64,000 nucleotides of DNA, from the NCBI RefSeq assembly GCF_026410305.1, contig NZ_JAPMLQ010000006.1:1-64000 (forward strand). The letters are read 5' to 3'. Of the stretch, positions 33,760 through 42,818 are shown in pieces. The notes below the pieces were generated by a model that saw nothing but the letters and a program-made list of their open reading frames with translations, was not told where the DNA came from and searched no databases. Position 1 is the first letter of the stretch. The number at the start of each line of letters is the position of its first letter. The translations under genes and the position numbers were made by a program. The DNA is from Sulfitobacter sp. F26204. GTDB lineage: Bacteria > Pseudomonadota > Alphaproteobacteria > Rhodobacterales > Rhodobacteraceae.

Positions 33760-36700
33760 TTAGCTGGCTGCCCCCAAAAGGGCGGCATTTCCGCCCGAGG
33801 CCGTCGTGTCGACGCAGACATGGCGTTCCGCGCGCACGCGAGCAGGATCAGGCAGGCCCGGGATCAGCGGGATGATCGGGCCTGACCGTTTGGCCAGAGC
33901 CTGTTCGATGGCGCGACCGGTATCCGCATCACCCCACCAGAAGACGCCGCCAAAATTTGCTCCGCTGCTGAGGGTGGCCGGGTCGATCTGCCCGCTTGCG
34001 CGGATTGCAGTGCCGCCCAGTGCCTCGACGGCACGGGCCTGTGCCTCGGTCGCTTCCTGACCCGGTCCCATGCACAGGAGGGCCGCACGCGGCAGGGTGG
34101 TCAGGCGGTTGGATTCGCCTGTCGGGCCGGGCATCGACAGGGTTTCGATGGACGCGTTATGGGTGGTCTTGGGCAAGGGGGGAAGGACGGACTGGCGCGC
34201 GCTCCAGGCCTCTTTGGTCTGTTGACGGTCCGGTGCCGCAAAGCGGGTCAGGTAGTGCGGGCCGCCGGCCTTGGGTCCGGTGCCTGACAGGCCTTCTCCG
34301 CCAAAAGGTTGGCTGCCGACAATGGCACCGATCTGATTGCGATTGATGTAGATGTTACCTGCCTCGATCCTTTCGGACACATGCTGGACCCTGTCGTCAA
34401 TGCGGGTGTGCAGACCAAAGGTCAGCCCGTAGCCAGTCGCATTGATCGCGTCGATCACGGTATCGAGTTCATGGGATTTGAAGGTGGCGATGTGCAGGAT
34501 CGGTCCGAAGATTTCCTGTTTCATGTCGGCTATGCCCTGTACGCGCAGGATGGCCGGAGCCACGAAAGTGCCGGTTGCCGGTGCTTGCAGTTGCGCGACC
34601 AGACGACCCTGGGCGCGGGCGGTCTGGACGTGGTTCAAGATGGACTTGCGGGCAAGGTCATCAATAACGGGACCGACATCTGTACTCAGCTCCCAGGGAT
34701 CACCCATTTTGAGGCATTCCATCGCCCCGATCAGCATCTTTATCAGGTCTTCGGCGATGTCTTCCTGAACATAGAGACAGCGCAGCGCCGAGCAACGCTG
34801 GCCAGCCGATTGGAATGCGGATTCAATTATGGCCTGAACCGCCTGTTCGGGCAGGGCGGTGCTGTCCACAATCATTGCGTTCAACCCCCCGGTTTCCGCA
34901 ATAAACGGAGTGCCGGGCGCGCAGTGGTCGGCCATGTTGGCGCGAATGCGCTGGGCGGTTGCCGTTGATCCGGTAAAGGCCACGCCGTTGATGCGTTTGT
35001 CGCCCGTCAGGGCGGCGCCGATGTCCCCGCAACCGGGCAGAAGTTGCAGTGCTGAAACCGGGATTCCAGCCTTGTGCATCAGCGACACGGTGACATAGGC
35101 GATCAGGGGGGTCTGCTCTGCGGGTTTGGCGAGCACCGCATTGCCCGCGGCAAGGGCCGCCGAAATCTGGCCACAGAAAATCGCCATCGGGAAATTCCAG
35201 GGCGAGATGCAGGTAAAGAGGCCTGCAGGCGGTTCGTTGGTGGCCTGAGCGGCATAGTACCGCAGGAAATCAACACCTTCACGCAATTCTGCCACGCAGT
35301 CTGGCAGGCTTTTGCCGGCTTCGCGGGTCAACAGGGCAAAGATTTCGCCAAAGTTGTCTTCCAGCAGGTCGGCAGCCTTGAGCAGGACAGCGCGCCGTTC
35401 TGACAAGGGGGCCAGCCAGGGTGCGGCCTTGTCCAGTGCGGTGGCCACATCCGCCATCGACGCATTGCAGACAGTGCCGGGGGAGGCACCAAGATCGGCA
35501 GGGTTGGTCACGGCAACTGCGGCTTGTGGTTTGGCCTTGCCCGCGAGCAGCGGTCGCGCCTGCCATTGATGGTTGGCAAAGGGGGCACGGGCCTTTTCGA
35601 TCTTGTCCAGCGTCTGGGTATGGGACAATTCGAAGCCTCTTGCATTGGCGCGCACCGGGGCAAAGATCTCGGGGCCTTTGGGGATTACCAGATTTGTCGG
35701 CAGCTCAAGCAGTTCAAAGGGATCGGCGGCGACGACTTCCGGGGGTACGTCCTCATCGACGATCTGGTTTACAAAGCTGGAGTTTGCACCATTTTCCAGC
35801 AAACGGCGCACCAGATAAGCCAGCAGATCCTTGTGTGCCCCGACGGGAGCATAGATCCGGCAACGGGTGGCGTGGTCCTTCATCACCAATGTGTGCAGGG
35901 TTTCGCCCATGCCATGCAGGCGCTGGAATTCGAAGGCTTCCTTGTCCGTTGCCATATGCAGGACGGCAGTGACGGTATGCGCATTATGGGTCGCAAATTG
36001 CGGGTAGATCCGGTCGGTCATGCCCAGAAGTTTGCGTGCGTTTGAAATATAGCTGACATCTGTCGCTGCTTTTTGAGTGAAAACCGGAAACCCGTCGATG
36101 CCTTCGACCTGGGCACGCTTGATTTCGGTGTCCCAATAGGCCCCTTTGACCAGACGTACCATGATCTTGCGATCGTGGCGGGTAGCCATGTCATAAAGCG
36201 CATCAATCACGGTGCCGGCGCGAGGGCCAAAGGCCTGAACAACGATGCCGAAACCATCCCAGCCTGCAAGGGCGGGCTCAGACATCACGCGGTCGATCAC
36301 GTCCAGGGACAGGGCCAAACGGTCCGCTTCCTCGGCGTCAACATTCAGCCCCATGCCAGCGGATTTCGCCAGCAGGCACAATGCACGAAGACGCGGGACA
36401 AGATCGGTCATCACCGCTTCTTCCTGGGAGACCTCATAGCGTGGATGCAGGGCAGAAAGTTTGACGGAGATGCCGGGATTCTTGCGAATGTCGCTGTCGG
36501 TGCAGGCAAGCGCGATGGCGCTGATCGCGCGGGAGTAGCTGAGGTGATAGCGTTTGGCATCCGCCTCGGTACGGGCAGCTTCGCCCAGCATATCGTAGCT
36601 GTAGGTGAATCCCTTCTTCTCCATCCCGGCGGCACGTTCCATCGCCGATGTGATGTCTTCGCCCAGCACGAACTGACGGCCCATTTCCTTCATTGCGCGG

Positions 36701-37182
36701 CTGACGGCGGTGCGGATTACCGGTTCACCCAGGCGTTTGATCGCAGCGCGCAGATGGCGCACCGGGCCGGGTTGATCGTCGTCCAGAACCCGCCCTGTCA
36801 GCATCAATGCCCAGGTCGAAGCATTGACCAGCGAAGAGGTTGAATGGCCCATGTGGCGGCCCCAGTCGGAGGGGGCGATCTTGTCCTCGATCAGCGCATC
36901 GATCGTATCGGCATCGGGCACGCGCAGCAGGGCTTCGGCGAGGCACATAAGCGCGACACCTTCGTCAGTGGACAGGCCGTATTCAGCGAGGAAGACCTCC
37001 ATCAGGCCCGGCTGTGTGGTGCCACGGATGGCGCGTACCAGATCGGCCGAATTTGCGGAAATCTGTGCGCGTGCTTGCGCGCTCAATTCGGCCTCTGCGA
37101 CGAGGGTTTTCAATACGGTTTCGGGTGCCGCATAGGCGTCGGCATCAATCAGGTGGCGCAGCGTCGGGGTGGTTTTGGTCAT
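33760..37182 (-). CDS. putA: Bifunctional proline dehydrogenase / P5C dehydrogenase
   Basis: The 1140-residue enzyme oxidises proline to glutamate in two steps. The N-terminal part (residues about 80-480) is the FAD proline dehydrogenase barrel, with VKLSALHPRYE, VRLVKGAYWDTE and YAPVGAHKDLLAYLVRRLLENG. The middle (about 520-990) is an ALDH domain with FISPWNFP-like SPWNFPMAIF, catalytic Glu in IAETGGLN and Cys in SAGQRCSALR. A C-terminal extension of 100-plus residues completes the length. No N-terminal ribbon-helix-helix repressor domain is present, consistent with regulation by the divergent Lrp-type putR. GGAGG precedes the ATG at 37182. Confidence 0.97.
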   Translation of the reverse strand: MTKTTPTLRHLIDADAYAAPETVLKTLVAEAELSAQARAQISANSADLVRAIRGTTQPGLMEVFLAEYGLSTDEGVALMCLAEALLRVPDADTIDALIEDKIAPSDWGRHMGHSTSSLVNASTWALMLTGRVLDDDQPGPVRHLRAAIKRLGEPVIRTAVSRAMKEMGRQFVLGEDITSAMERAAGMEKKGFTYSYDMLGEAARTEADAKRYHLSYSRAISAIALACTDSDIRKNPGISVKLSALHPRYEVSQEEAVMTDLVPRLRALCLLAKSAGMGLNVDAEEADRLALSLDVIDRVMSEPALAGWDGFGIVVQAFGPRAGTVIDALYDMATRHDRKIMVRLVKGAYWDTEIKRAQVEGIDGFPVFTQKAATDVSYISNARKLLGMTDRIYPQFATHNAHTVTAVLHMATDKEAFEFQRLHGMGETLHTLVMKDHATRCRIYAPVGAHKDLLAYLVRRLLENGANSSFVNQIVDEDVPPEVVAADPFELLELPTNLVIPKGPEIFAPVRANARGFELSHTQTLDKIEKARAPFANHQWQARPLLAGKAKPQAAVAVTNPADLGASPGTVCNASMADVATALDKAAPWLAPLSERRAVLLKAADLLEDNFGEIFALLTREAGKSLPDCVAELREGVDFLRYYAAQATNEPPAGLFTCISPWNFPMAIFCGQISAALAAGNAVLAKPAEQTPLIAYVTVSLMHKAGIPVSALQLLPGCGDIGAALTGDKRINGVAFTGSTATAQRIRANMADHCAPGTPFIAETGGLNAMIVDSTALPEQAVQAIIESAFQSAGQRCSALRCLYVQEDIAEDLIKMLIGAMECLKMGDPWELSTDVGPVIDDLARKSILNHVQTARAQGRLVAQLQAPATGTFVAPAILRVQGIADMKQEIFGPILHIATFKSHELDTVIDAINATGYGLTFGLHTRIDDRVQHVSERIEAGNIYINRNQIGAIVGSQPFGGEGLSGTGPKAGGPHYLTRFAAPDRQQTKEAWSARQSVLPPLPKTTHNASIETLSMPGPTGESNRLTTLPRAALLCMGPGQEATEAQARAVEALGGTAIRASGQIDPATLSSGANFGGVFWWGDADTGRAIEQALAKRSGPIIPLIPGLPDPARVRAERHVCVDTTASGGNAALLGAAS

Positions 37183-37290
37183 GGCGTCCTCCATCAGGCG
37201 TTATTATTACATTACACTAGTCAATAAAGGCGTTTTGCCTTAGCTTGGCCTCAAGCGCAGATAAAATGTTATGTTCAGAAAGGTTTTTTG
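37183..37290. promoter_or_regulatory. Divergent putA/putR promoter region
   Basis: This 108-bp AT-rich spacer holds both promoters. AAGGCGTTTTGCCTT is a short inverted repeat near 37225-37239, and the TTATTATTACATTACACTAG stretch lies toward putA. In Rhodobacter capsulatus the Lrp-like PutR autoregulates and activates putA from such a spacer. I cannot assign exact boxes here. Confidence 0.5.
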
Positions 37291-37767
37291 ATGCAAAATG
37301 CACAATCTGCGCTGGATCGTTTCGATTATGCGATTCTGTCGGTTCTGGCCGAAGACGGCCGGATCAGCATCACCGATCTGGCCAAACGCATCGGTCTGTC
37401 CAAGTCGCCAACGCAGGCCCGCCTGCGCCGGTTGGAAGAACAGGGTGTGATCCTGGGCTATCGCGCGATGCTGGATCCGATCCGGCTGGGCCTTGATCAT
37501 GTGGCCTTTGTCGAGGTGCGACTGACCGACACCCGGGAAAAAGCCCTGCGTGCGTTTAACGCTGCGGTCGTCAAAGTGCCGGAAATTGAACAGGCGCATA
37601 TGATCGCCAGCCATTTTGATTATCTGCTGAAAGTGCGGACCCGTGACATGACCGCCTATCGCAAGTTTCTGGGCGAAACCATATCTGCACTGCCGCATGT
37701 GTCGAATACCTCGACCTATGTTGCGATGGAGGCGGTGAAAGAGACGATGTTGTCTGACGGAAGCTGA
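37291..37767 (+). CDS. putR: Lrp/AsnC-family regulator of proline utilisation
   Basis: The 158-residue protein has an N-terminal helix-turn-helix (ISITDLAKRIGLSKSPTQAR) and the C-terminal RAM domain (AFNAAVVKVPEIEQAHMIAS, FDYLLKVRTRDM). It belongs to the Lrp/AsnC group. Divergent placement with putA and the established PutR of Rhodobacter capsulatus support the symbol; expected role is activation of putA by proline. The ATG at 37291 follows GAAAGG. A TTG three bases earlier is in frame but unlikely. It is followed by tRNA-Leu 85 bp downstream. Confidence 0.9.
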   Translation: MQNAQSALDRFDYAILSVLAEDGRISITDLAKRIGLSKSPTQARLRRLEEQGVILGYRAMLDPIRLGLDHVAFVEVRLTDTREKALRAFNAAVVKVPEIEQAHMIASHFDYLLKVRTRDMTAYRKFLGETISALPHVSNTSTYVAMEAVKETMLSDGS

Positions 37768-37852
37768 CGGGCGGCCCTGTCCTCCGGCGGCTGGAAAACC
37801 GGGACGCTGACCATTTACATGGGGTGCCGGTTGCGCTTATCTGCGCCGCGAT

Positions 37853-37939
37853 GCGGGCGTGATGGAATGGTAGACATACCAGACTTAAAATCTGTTGGGC
37901 CTTGTGCCCGTGTGGGTTCGAGTCCCACCGCCCGCACCA
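37853..37939 (+). tRNA. tRNA-Leu (UAA anticodon)
   Basis: The 87-base sequence folds as a class II tRNA. The acceptor stem GCGGGCG/CGCCCGC pairs fully, the anticodon loop CTTAAAA has TAA at its centre on a CAGA/TCTG stem, a long variable arm (TTGGGCCTTGTGCCCG) is present as expected for Leu, and the T arm has GGGTTCGAGTCCC. CCA is encoded (37937-37939). It is on the plus strand. A 7-bp stem-loop (CTCAGCC/GGCTGAG) lies about 30 bp beyond its end. Confidence 0.96.
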
Positions 37940-38205
37940 TAATCCTTTCACGCAGTGGAACGATAACTCAGCCTACCCGATTGGGCTGAGCTGTAAACGC
38001 GCTTTTGGCGCGATAAAGGCCTGGCCGGTTTCAGTTATGTGACACACTTTGAACCTTAAGGCTTTGGCACCAGTTCCATACAATCTTTTCGGCCACGTAT
38101 CATGGTTGTCGTGCGGCGCAACGGGGGGGGCGGCAACGGCTCTGTACAAACGGTCTTGCAAATTTGTGGGTTCCGGCTAGCCTCGCGCCTCTGGGAGGTA
38201 CTTAC

Positions 38206-39180
38206 ATGAAACTAATGAATTCACTTTTGTCCGGCGTTGCCGTGGCATTCGCTTTTTCGCTGGCCGGGCCGGTTTTCGCGCAGGAATGTCCGCGCGGGGA
38301 TCTGGATGCGCGGTTTTGCGATGTTGATGGCGATCTGATTGCTGATACGCCCACCGACCCCGCGCAACTGGTCGATCCTGACACATTGGTCTTTGCCTAT
38401 ACACCCGTCGAGGACCCGGCCGTTTACAAGGCGGCCTGGGCGGATTTTCTGACACATCTGGAATCGGAAACGGGCAAATCTGTAGTGTTCTTTCCGGTAC
38501 AAAACAACGCTGCCCAGATTGAGGCGATGCGATCGGGGCGTTTGCATATTGCCGGTTTCAACACCGGGTCAAACCCGCTGGCGGTGAACTGTGCGGGGTT
38601 CAATCCCTTTACCATCATGGCCTCAAAGGACGGCAATTTCGGCTATGAGATGGAAATCATCACCTATCCGGGATCGGGCATCGAAAAGGTCGAAGACATC
38701 AAAGGGAAACAACTGGCATTTACCTCGCCGACATCGAATTCGGGGTTCAAGGCACCAAGTGCGATCCTGAAAAGTGATTTCGATCTGCTGCCCGAGCGCG
38801 ACTTTGAGCCTGTTTATTCCGGCAAGCACGATAACTCGATCCTTGGTGTGGCAAACAAGGATTATCCGGCGGCCTCAATCGCCAATTCGGTCAAGACCCG
38901 GATGATCAGCCGCGACGTGATCAAAGAAGAAGACGTCAAGGTGATCTATAAATCGCAGACCTTTCCGACGACCGGTTTTGGGACCGCGCATAACCTGACG
39001 CCCGAGCTCAAAGAAAAGATCCGCAATGCGTTCTTTAACTTCGAGTGGGACGGGACCTCGCTGCAGGTTGAATTCGAAAAGTCCAACGAAGGCCAGTTCC
39101 TGCCGATCACATACCAGGAATTCTGGGAAGTGATCCGCAAGATCGATGCCGCAAATGGCGTCAGCTATTCTTGCGAGTGA
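38206..39180 (+). CDS. phnD: Phosphonate-type ABC transporter binding protein
   Basis: The 324-residue protein starts with a signal peptide (to PVFAQE) and matches PhnD-like periplasmic binding proteins for phosphonates, phosphite or related organophosphorus compounds. Family hallmarks are LVFAYTPVEDPAVYK and SGRLHIAGFNTGSNPLAV, then FTSPTSNSGFKAPSAIL. It is the first gene of an operon with phnC and two phnE genes. No phn lyase genes are adjacent, so the real ligand may be phosphite, a phosphate ester or a phosphonate handled elsewhere. A GGGAGGT site precedes the ATG at 38206. A strong stem-loop follows its stop. Confidence 0.92.
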   Translation: MKLMNSLLSGVAVAFAFSLAGPVFAQECPRGDLDARFCDVDGDLIADTPTDPAQLVDPDTLVFAYTPVEDPAVYKAAWADFLTHLESETGKSVVFFPVQNNAAQIEAMRSGRLHIAGFNTGSNPLAVNCAGFNPFTIMASKDGNFGYEMEIITYPGSGIEKVEDIKGKQLAFTSPTSNSGFKAPSAILKSDFDLLPERDFEPVYSGKHDNSILGVANKDYPAASIANSVKTRMISRDVIKEEDVKVIYKSQTFPTTGFGTAHNLTPELKEKIRNAFFNFEWDGTSLQVEFEKSNEGQFLPITYQEFWEVIRKIDAANGVSYSCE

Positions 39181-39185
39181 AGACT

Positions 39186-39215
39186 GATCAGGCAGGCCTT
39201 GGGGTCTGCCTGATC
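39186..39215 (+). promoter_or_regulatory. Intercistronic stem-loop between phnD and phnC
   Basis: GATCAGGCAGGCC pairs with GGTCTGCCTGATC over 13 bp (one G-U) with a four-base loop (TTGG). No T-tract follows. Such hairpins after binding-protein genes usually protect the upstream mRNA and lower downstream expression. It fits the need for more PhnD than PhnC/E. Confidence 0.75.
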
Positions 39216-39246
39216 CAACGACAACATCAGGGGCGGGGGGGCTTTC

Positions 39247-40041
39247 ATGCTGCGGCTTGAGAAGCTAGTTAAGACATACAAGACCGGTGATCAGGCGCTC
39301 AAGGCCGTTGATCTGGAGGTGCCGGAAGGCCAGGTTCTGGCGTTGATCGGCCCCTCGGGAGCGGGTAAATCGACGCTGATCCGTTGTATCAACCGGCTGG
39401 TCGAACCGACATCGGGCAAGGTTTGTCTTGGCGATGTCGACCTGACCGGTTTGTCTTCGGGCCATCTGCGCCGCGAGCGTCGCCGGATGGGCATGATCTT
39501 TCAGGAATATGCGTTGGTGGAGCGGTTGAGCGTCATGGAAAACGTCCTGTCCGGGCGGTTGGGCTATGTCGGATTCTGGCGCAGCTTTCTTCGACGCTAC
39601 CCGCAATCGGACGTGGACGAAGCCTTTCGTTTGCTCGACCGTGTCGGTCTGGCCCATATGGCGGACAAACGTGCGGATGAGTTGTCCGGCGGACAGCGCC
39701 AGCGGGTCGGTATTTGCCGTGCATTGATCCAGAATCCGGCGCTGTTGTTGGTGGATGAACCCACGGCCTCACTTGACCCCAAGACCTCGCGTCAGATCAT
39801 GCGTCTGATATGCGAATTGTGCAAGGAGCGGGGCCTGGCGGCAATCATCAACATCCATGATGTCGCACTGGCGCAGATGTTTGTGCAGCGTGTCATCGGC
39901 CTGCGCCTGGGCGCGGTTGAATTCGATGGCCCGCCCGAAGGTTTGACGCCTGATGTTCTGACATCGATCTATGGCGAGGAAGACTGGGAAGCGACCATCG
40001 CACCTGTCGACGAGGATGACACGCTTGAGGCCGCGCAATGA
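39247..40041 (+). CDS. phnC: Phosphonate-type ABC transporter ATPase
   Basis: The 264-residue cytoplasmic ATPase powers the PhnDCE importer. Walker A is GPSGAGKST, the signature LSGGQ precedes Walker [11 protein letters not shown], and the H-loop is NIHD. The Q-loop reads MIFQEYALV. Length and closeness to phnE fit the PhnC family. The ribosome binding site is a run of seven G immediately upstream (39235-39241), an unusual composition. Its stop overlaps the phnE1 start by four bases. The C-terminal tail is acidic ([12 protein letters not shown]). Confidence 0.94.
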   Translation: MLRLEKLVKTYKTGDQALKAVDLEVPEGQVLALIGPSGAGKSTLIRCINRLVEPTSGKVCLGDVDLTGLSSGHLRRERRRMGMIFQEYALVERLSVMENVLSGRLGYVGFWRSFLRRYPQSDVDEAFRLLDRVGLAHMADKRADELSGGQRQRVGICRALIQNPALLLVDEPTASLDPKTSRQIMRLICELCKERGLAAIINIHDVALAQMFVQRVIGLRLGAVEFDGPPEGLTPDVLTSIYGEEDWEATIAPVDEDDTLEAAQ

Positions 40042-40847
40042 GCGAGGTTGATACCCTGATCGGGAAAACCTGGCGCAAACCGTCGTTTATCAAAAGGCGC
40101 TGGTTGCGCTGGGCGCTGATACTCGGGGCGCTCGCCTATCTTGTTGCGGCCTATATGACGATCGACGTGAACTGGGTGCGGGTCTATGAAGGTCTGGAGC
40201 GCGGCAAGAAATTTGTGCTGGCCTTCACCAGCCCCGATTTCACCTCTCGTTCTTCCGATATTTACGATGGGATGCTGGAAAGTATCATCATGACGATCGC
40301 CGCATCTGTGGTGGGGATCGCCATTTCCATCCCGATTGCATTGGGTGCCGCGCGCAATATCGCCCCGTTGCCGGTCTATTTGATCTGCCGCGGCATCATT
40401 GCAGTAAGCCGCGCATTGCAAGAGATCATTGTGGCAATCCTTTTGGTTGCGATTTTCGGGTTCGGGCCGCTTGCAGGGTTTCTGACGCTGAGTTTTGCCA
40501 CGATCGGATTCCTTTCCAAACTCCTTGCCGAAGACATCGAAAGCATGGACAAGGTCCAGGCCGAAGCGATCAAGGCCTCGGGAGCGAAGTGGACGCAATG
40601 GATCAACTATGGGGTGCAACCGCAGGTCATGCCGCGTCTGATCGGCCTCAGCATCTACCGCCTCGACATCAACTTTCGCGAAAGTGCCATTCTCGGGCTT
40701 GTGGGTGCGGGCGGTATTGGTGCCACCTTGAACACGGCCTTCGACCGGTATGAATATGACACGGCAGCGGCAATCCTGATGCTGATCATCCTGATCGTCA
40801 TGGCGCTGGAATATCTGTCCGGGGTGATCCGGGCGAGGGTACAATAA
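40038..40847 (+). CDS. phnE: Phosphonate-type ABC permease 1
   Basis: The 269-residue inner-membrane permease has about five to six helices and the ABC coupling-loop sequence [21 protein letters not shown], which contacts PhnC. It is the first of two different PhnE subunits, so the channel is probably a heterodimer. Short N-terminal cytoplasmic residues precede the first helix ([16 protein letters not shown]). The overlaps ATGA with phnC and TAATG with the second permease indicate coupled translation. Confidence 0.93.
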   Translation: MSEVDTLIGKTWRKPSFIKRRWLRWALILGALAYLVAAYMTIDVNWVRVYEGLERGKKFVLAFTSPDFTSRSSDIYDGMLESIIMTIAASVVGIAISIPIALGAARNIAPLPVYLICRGIIAVSRALQEIIVAILLVAIFGFGPLAGFLTLSFATIGFLSKLLAEDIESMDKVQAEAIKASGAKWTQWINYGVQPQVMPRLIGLSIYRLDINFRESAILGLVGAGGIGATLNTAFDRYEYDTAAAILMLIILIVMALEYLSGVIRARVQ

Positions 40848-41662
40848 TGCCGGTGCAAGATCTCAAGGGCAGCAAGATATGGCAGCGACGTACAGGCCGC
40901 GAAAGTCTGTTCCATTGGGTGCTGTGGCTGATCGGTGTCGCCGTCTTCGCGTATTGCTGGCAGCAGATTTCGGCCTCGACCACATGGTTTTTTGTCTGGG
41001 ATGCCCCGCGCATTGCCCATGACATCTGGACCCGCGCGACACCGCCGCGCTGGGAGTACATATCCCAATTGGGCAAACCGATCTGGGACACGCTGAACAT
41101 CGCCACGCTGGGCACGATCTTTTCGCTGGTGCTTGCCGTGCCGGTGGCCTTTCTGGCGGCGCGCAATACCACGCCGTCGCGGTTTCTGATCCGGCCGATC
41201 GCATTGCTGATCATCGTGTCGACGCGTTCGATCAATTCGCTGATTTGGGCATTGCTGCTGATCGCCATAATCGGGCCTGGTGTTTTTGCTGGTGTGATCG
41301 CAATTGCGATACGCTCTGTCGGGTTTTGTGCCAAGTTGCTTTATGAGGCGATCGAGGAGATCGACCAGACCCAGGTCGAGGCCATCACGGCAACAGGTGC
41401 GTCACGTTGGCAGGTGATGGCCTATGGTATCGTTCCTCAGATTTTGCCAGCCTTCGCAGGCATTGCTGTATTCCGCTGGGACATCAATATTCGCGAATCT
41501 ACGGTATTGGGGTTGGTCGGTGCTGGTGGCATCGGTCTGCAGCTCTCTTCGTCCCTCAACGTGCTGGCCTGGCCGCAAGTTTCCTTGATCCTGCTGGTGA
41601 TCCTTGCTGCGGTCGTGATTTCGGAATGGGTATCTGCCAAAGTTCGGGGCGCGATCATTTGA
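40847..41662 (+). CDS. phnE: Phosphonate-type ABC permease 2
   Basis: The 271-residue second PhnE-like permease shares the coupling loop EAITATGASRWQVMAYGIVPQ and the C-terminal [11 protein letters not shown] pattern with the first, while its N-terminal part differs. Together with the first permease it forms the transmembrane pore. A one-base overlap with the upstream gene and an overlap with the HAD gene's TTG start show tight packing. Some phosphonate and phosphite systems have one PhnE, others two; two copies point toward the alphaproteobacterial PhnE1/E2 type. Confidence 0.92.
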   Translation: MPVQDLKGSKIWQRRTGRESLFHWVLWLIGVAVFAYCWQQISASTTWFFVWDAPRIAHDIWTRATPPRWEYISQLGKPIWDTLNIATLGTIFSLVLAVPVAFLAARNTTPSRFLIRPIALLIIVSTRSINSLIWALLLIAIIGPGVFAGVIAIAIRSVGFCAKLLYEAIEEIDQTQVEAITATGASRWQVMAYGIVPQILPAFAGIAVFRWDINIRESTVLGLVGAGGIGLQLSSSLNVLAWPQVSLILLVILAAVVISEWVSAKVRGAII

Positions 41663-42552
41663 ACCTTACCGACGCTTTTGCCCGTTATGAGGCCGTGCGC
41701 CACCGTTTGCCGATGGTCCAGGCAGGCGTGACCAGCCAAAAGGTTGAAAACCTTGATTTCCTTGCCGAGCACATGGATGTTTTCCTGCTGGATGCCTTTG
41801 GGGTTCTGAACATCGGTGAGACCGCGATTGCCGGGGTGCCGGAACGGGTGGCGGCCTTGCAGAAGGCAGGCAAGCGGGTGATGGTCGTTTCTAATGCCGC
41901 AGGCTATCCTCATGCCATGTTGATGGAGAAATACAAACGACTTGGCTATGATTTTGCCCCGGAGGATGTCATCACCAGCCGCAAGGCGACACTGCATGCC
42001 CTGCATCAGACGGAACCGGGTGCCTGGGGGTTGATGGCCACCGAAAGTTTGGGGCGCGGCGATATAGAGCCGTTTGACATGCGCTATCTGGACGAGGATG
42101 CCGCAGCCTATGGCGAGGTTGAGGCCTTTGTTCTTTTGGGCAGTGCCAACTGGACCGAAACGCGCCAATCCCTGCTGGAGGCTGCGTTGAAAAGAGCGCC
42201 GCGGCCTGTCTATGTTGGCAACCCCGATATCGTGGCCCCGCGGGAGCACGGCTTTTCAGTCGAGCCGGGTCTTTTTGCGCATCGTCTGGCGGATCAAACC
42301 GGTGTCGAGCCGCAGTTTTTCGGCAAACCCTTTGGAAATATCTTTGACTTGGCCTTTGCGCAGCTTGGCACGGTCGACCGGGAACGGACGGTGATGGTTG
42401 GCGACAGTCTTCATACCGATATTTTAGGTGGGCAGGCCGCGGGGGTGAGAACCGCCTTGATCGCAGGATACGGCTTCTTTGCTGGTCATGATGTCGATGT
42501 GGCCATTGAGGCATCGGGAATTCGGCCTGATTTCATTTTACAACGTCCCTGA
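41659..42552 (+). CDS. HAD-superfamily subfamily IIA hydrolase-like protein
   Basis: The 297-residue protein matches the HAD-IIA group. Motif I is FLLDAFGVLNIG (nucleophile Asp, but the usual Asp two positions later is Phe). Motif II is MVVSNAAGY, motif III Lys is in FFGKPFGN, and motif IV is MVGDSLHTDILGG. The altered motif I resembles the branch TIGR01459, so classic phosphatase activity is uncertain. The likely start is TTG at 41659, overlapping the phnE2 stop (TTGA), as the frame before that lies inside phnE2. It belongs to the phn operon and may act on the imported compound. Confidence 0.82.
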   Translation: MNLTDAFARYEAVRHRLPMVQAGVTSQKVENLDFLAEHMDVFLLDAFGVLNIGETAIAGVPERVAALQKAGKRVMVVSNAAGYPHAMLMEKYKRLGYDFAPEDVITSRKATLHALHQTEPGAWGLMATESLGRGDIEPFDMRYLDEDAAAYGEVEAFVLLGSANWTETRQSLLEAALKRAPRPVYVGNPDIVAPREHGFSVEPGLFAHRLADQTGVEPQFFGKPFGNIFDLAFAQLGTVDRERTVMVGDSLHTDILGGQAAGVRTALIAGYGFFAGHDVDVAIEASGIRPDFILQRP

Positions 42553-42818
42553 CCCAAGGGGGGAAGCCGCAGCGTGGTTGGTGCTTAGATGGCGGGTAGG
42601 CTTGGGTCGCCGGCCTAGTCTCCCCTGGCATGTATTGCTCGCGGTGCGCCAATTGCCGCTGCGGTGAGTCCGGTCGGGTTATGCGTGATGCCATCAGTGA
42701 GGAGGTCAATCAGAAGTTTTGTAGAAACGGCGCAGTTGCCCGGCATACCGGTGAGATGTGGTTCACTGGGCCTGTCTGGTTCATCACGGGCCTGTGGGGC
42801 GGGGTGCCTCGGTCTTGT

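Noticed and set aside
38130..38205. Possible Pho box (CTGTACAAACGGTCTTG) before phnD
   Set aside because: Only partial match to the PhoB consensus; the second half is poor.
42553..42818. Small gene between HAD and peptide-transporter ATPase
   Set aside because: Open frames here lack a start with ribosome site and extend into the ATPase gene antisense.
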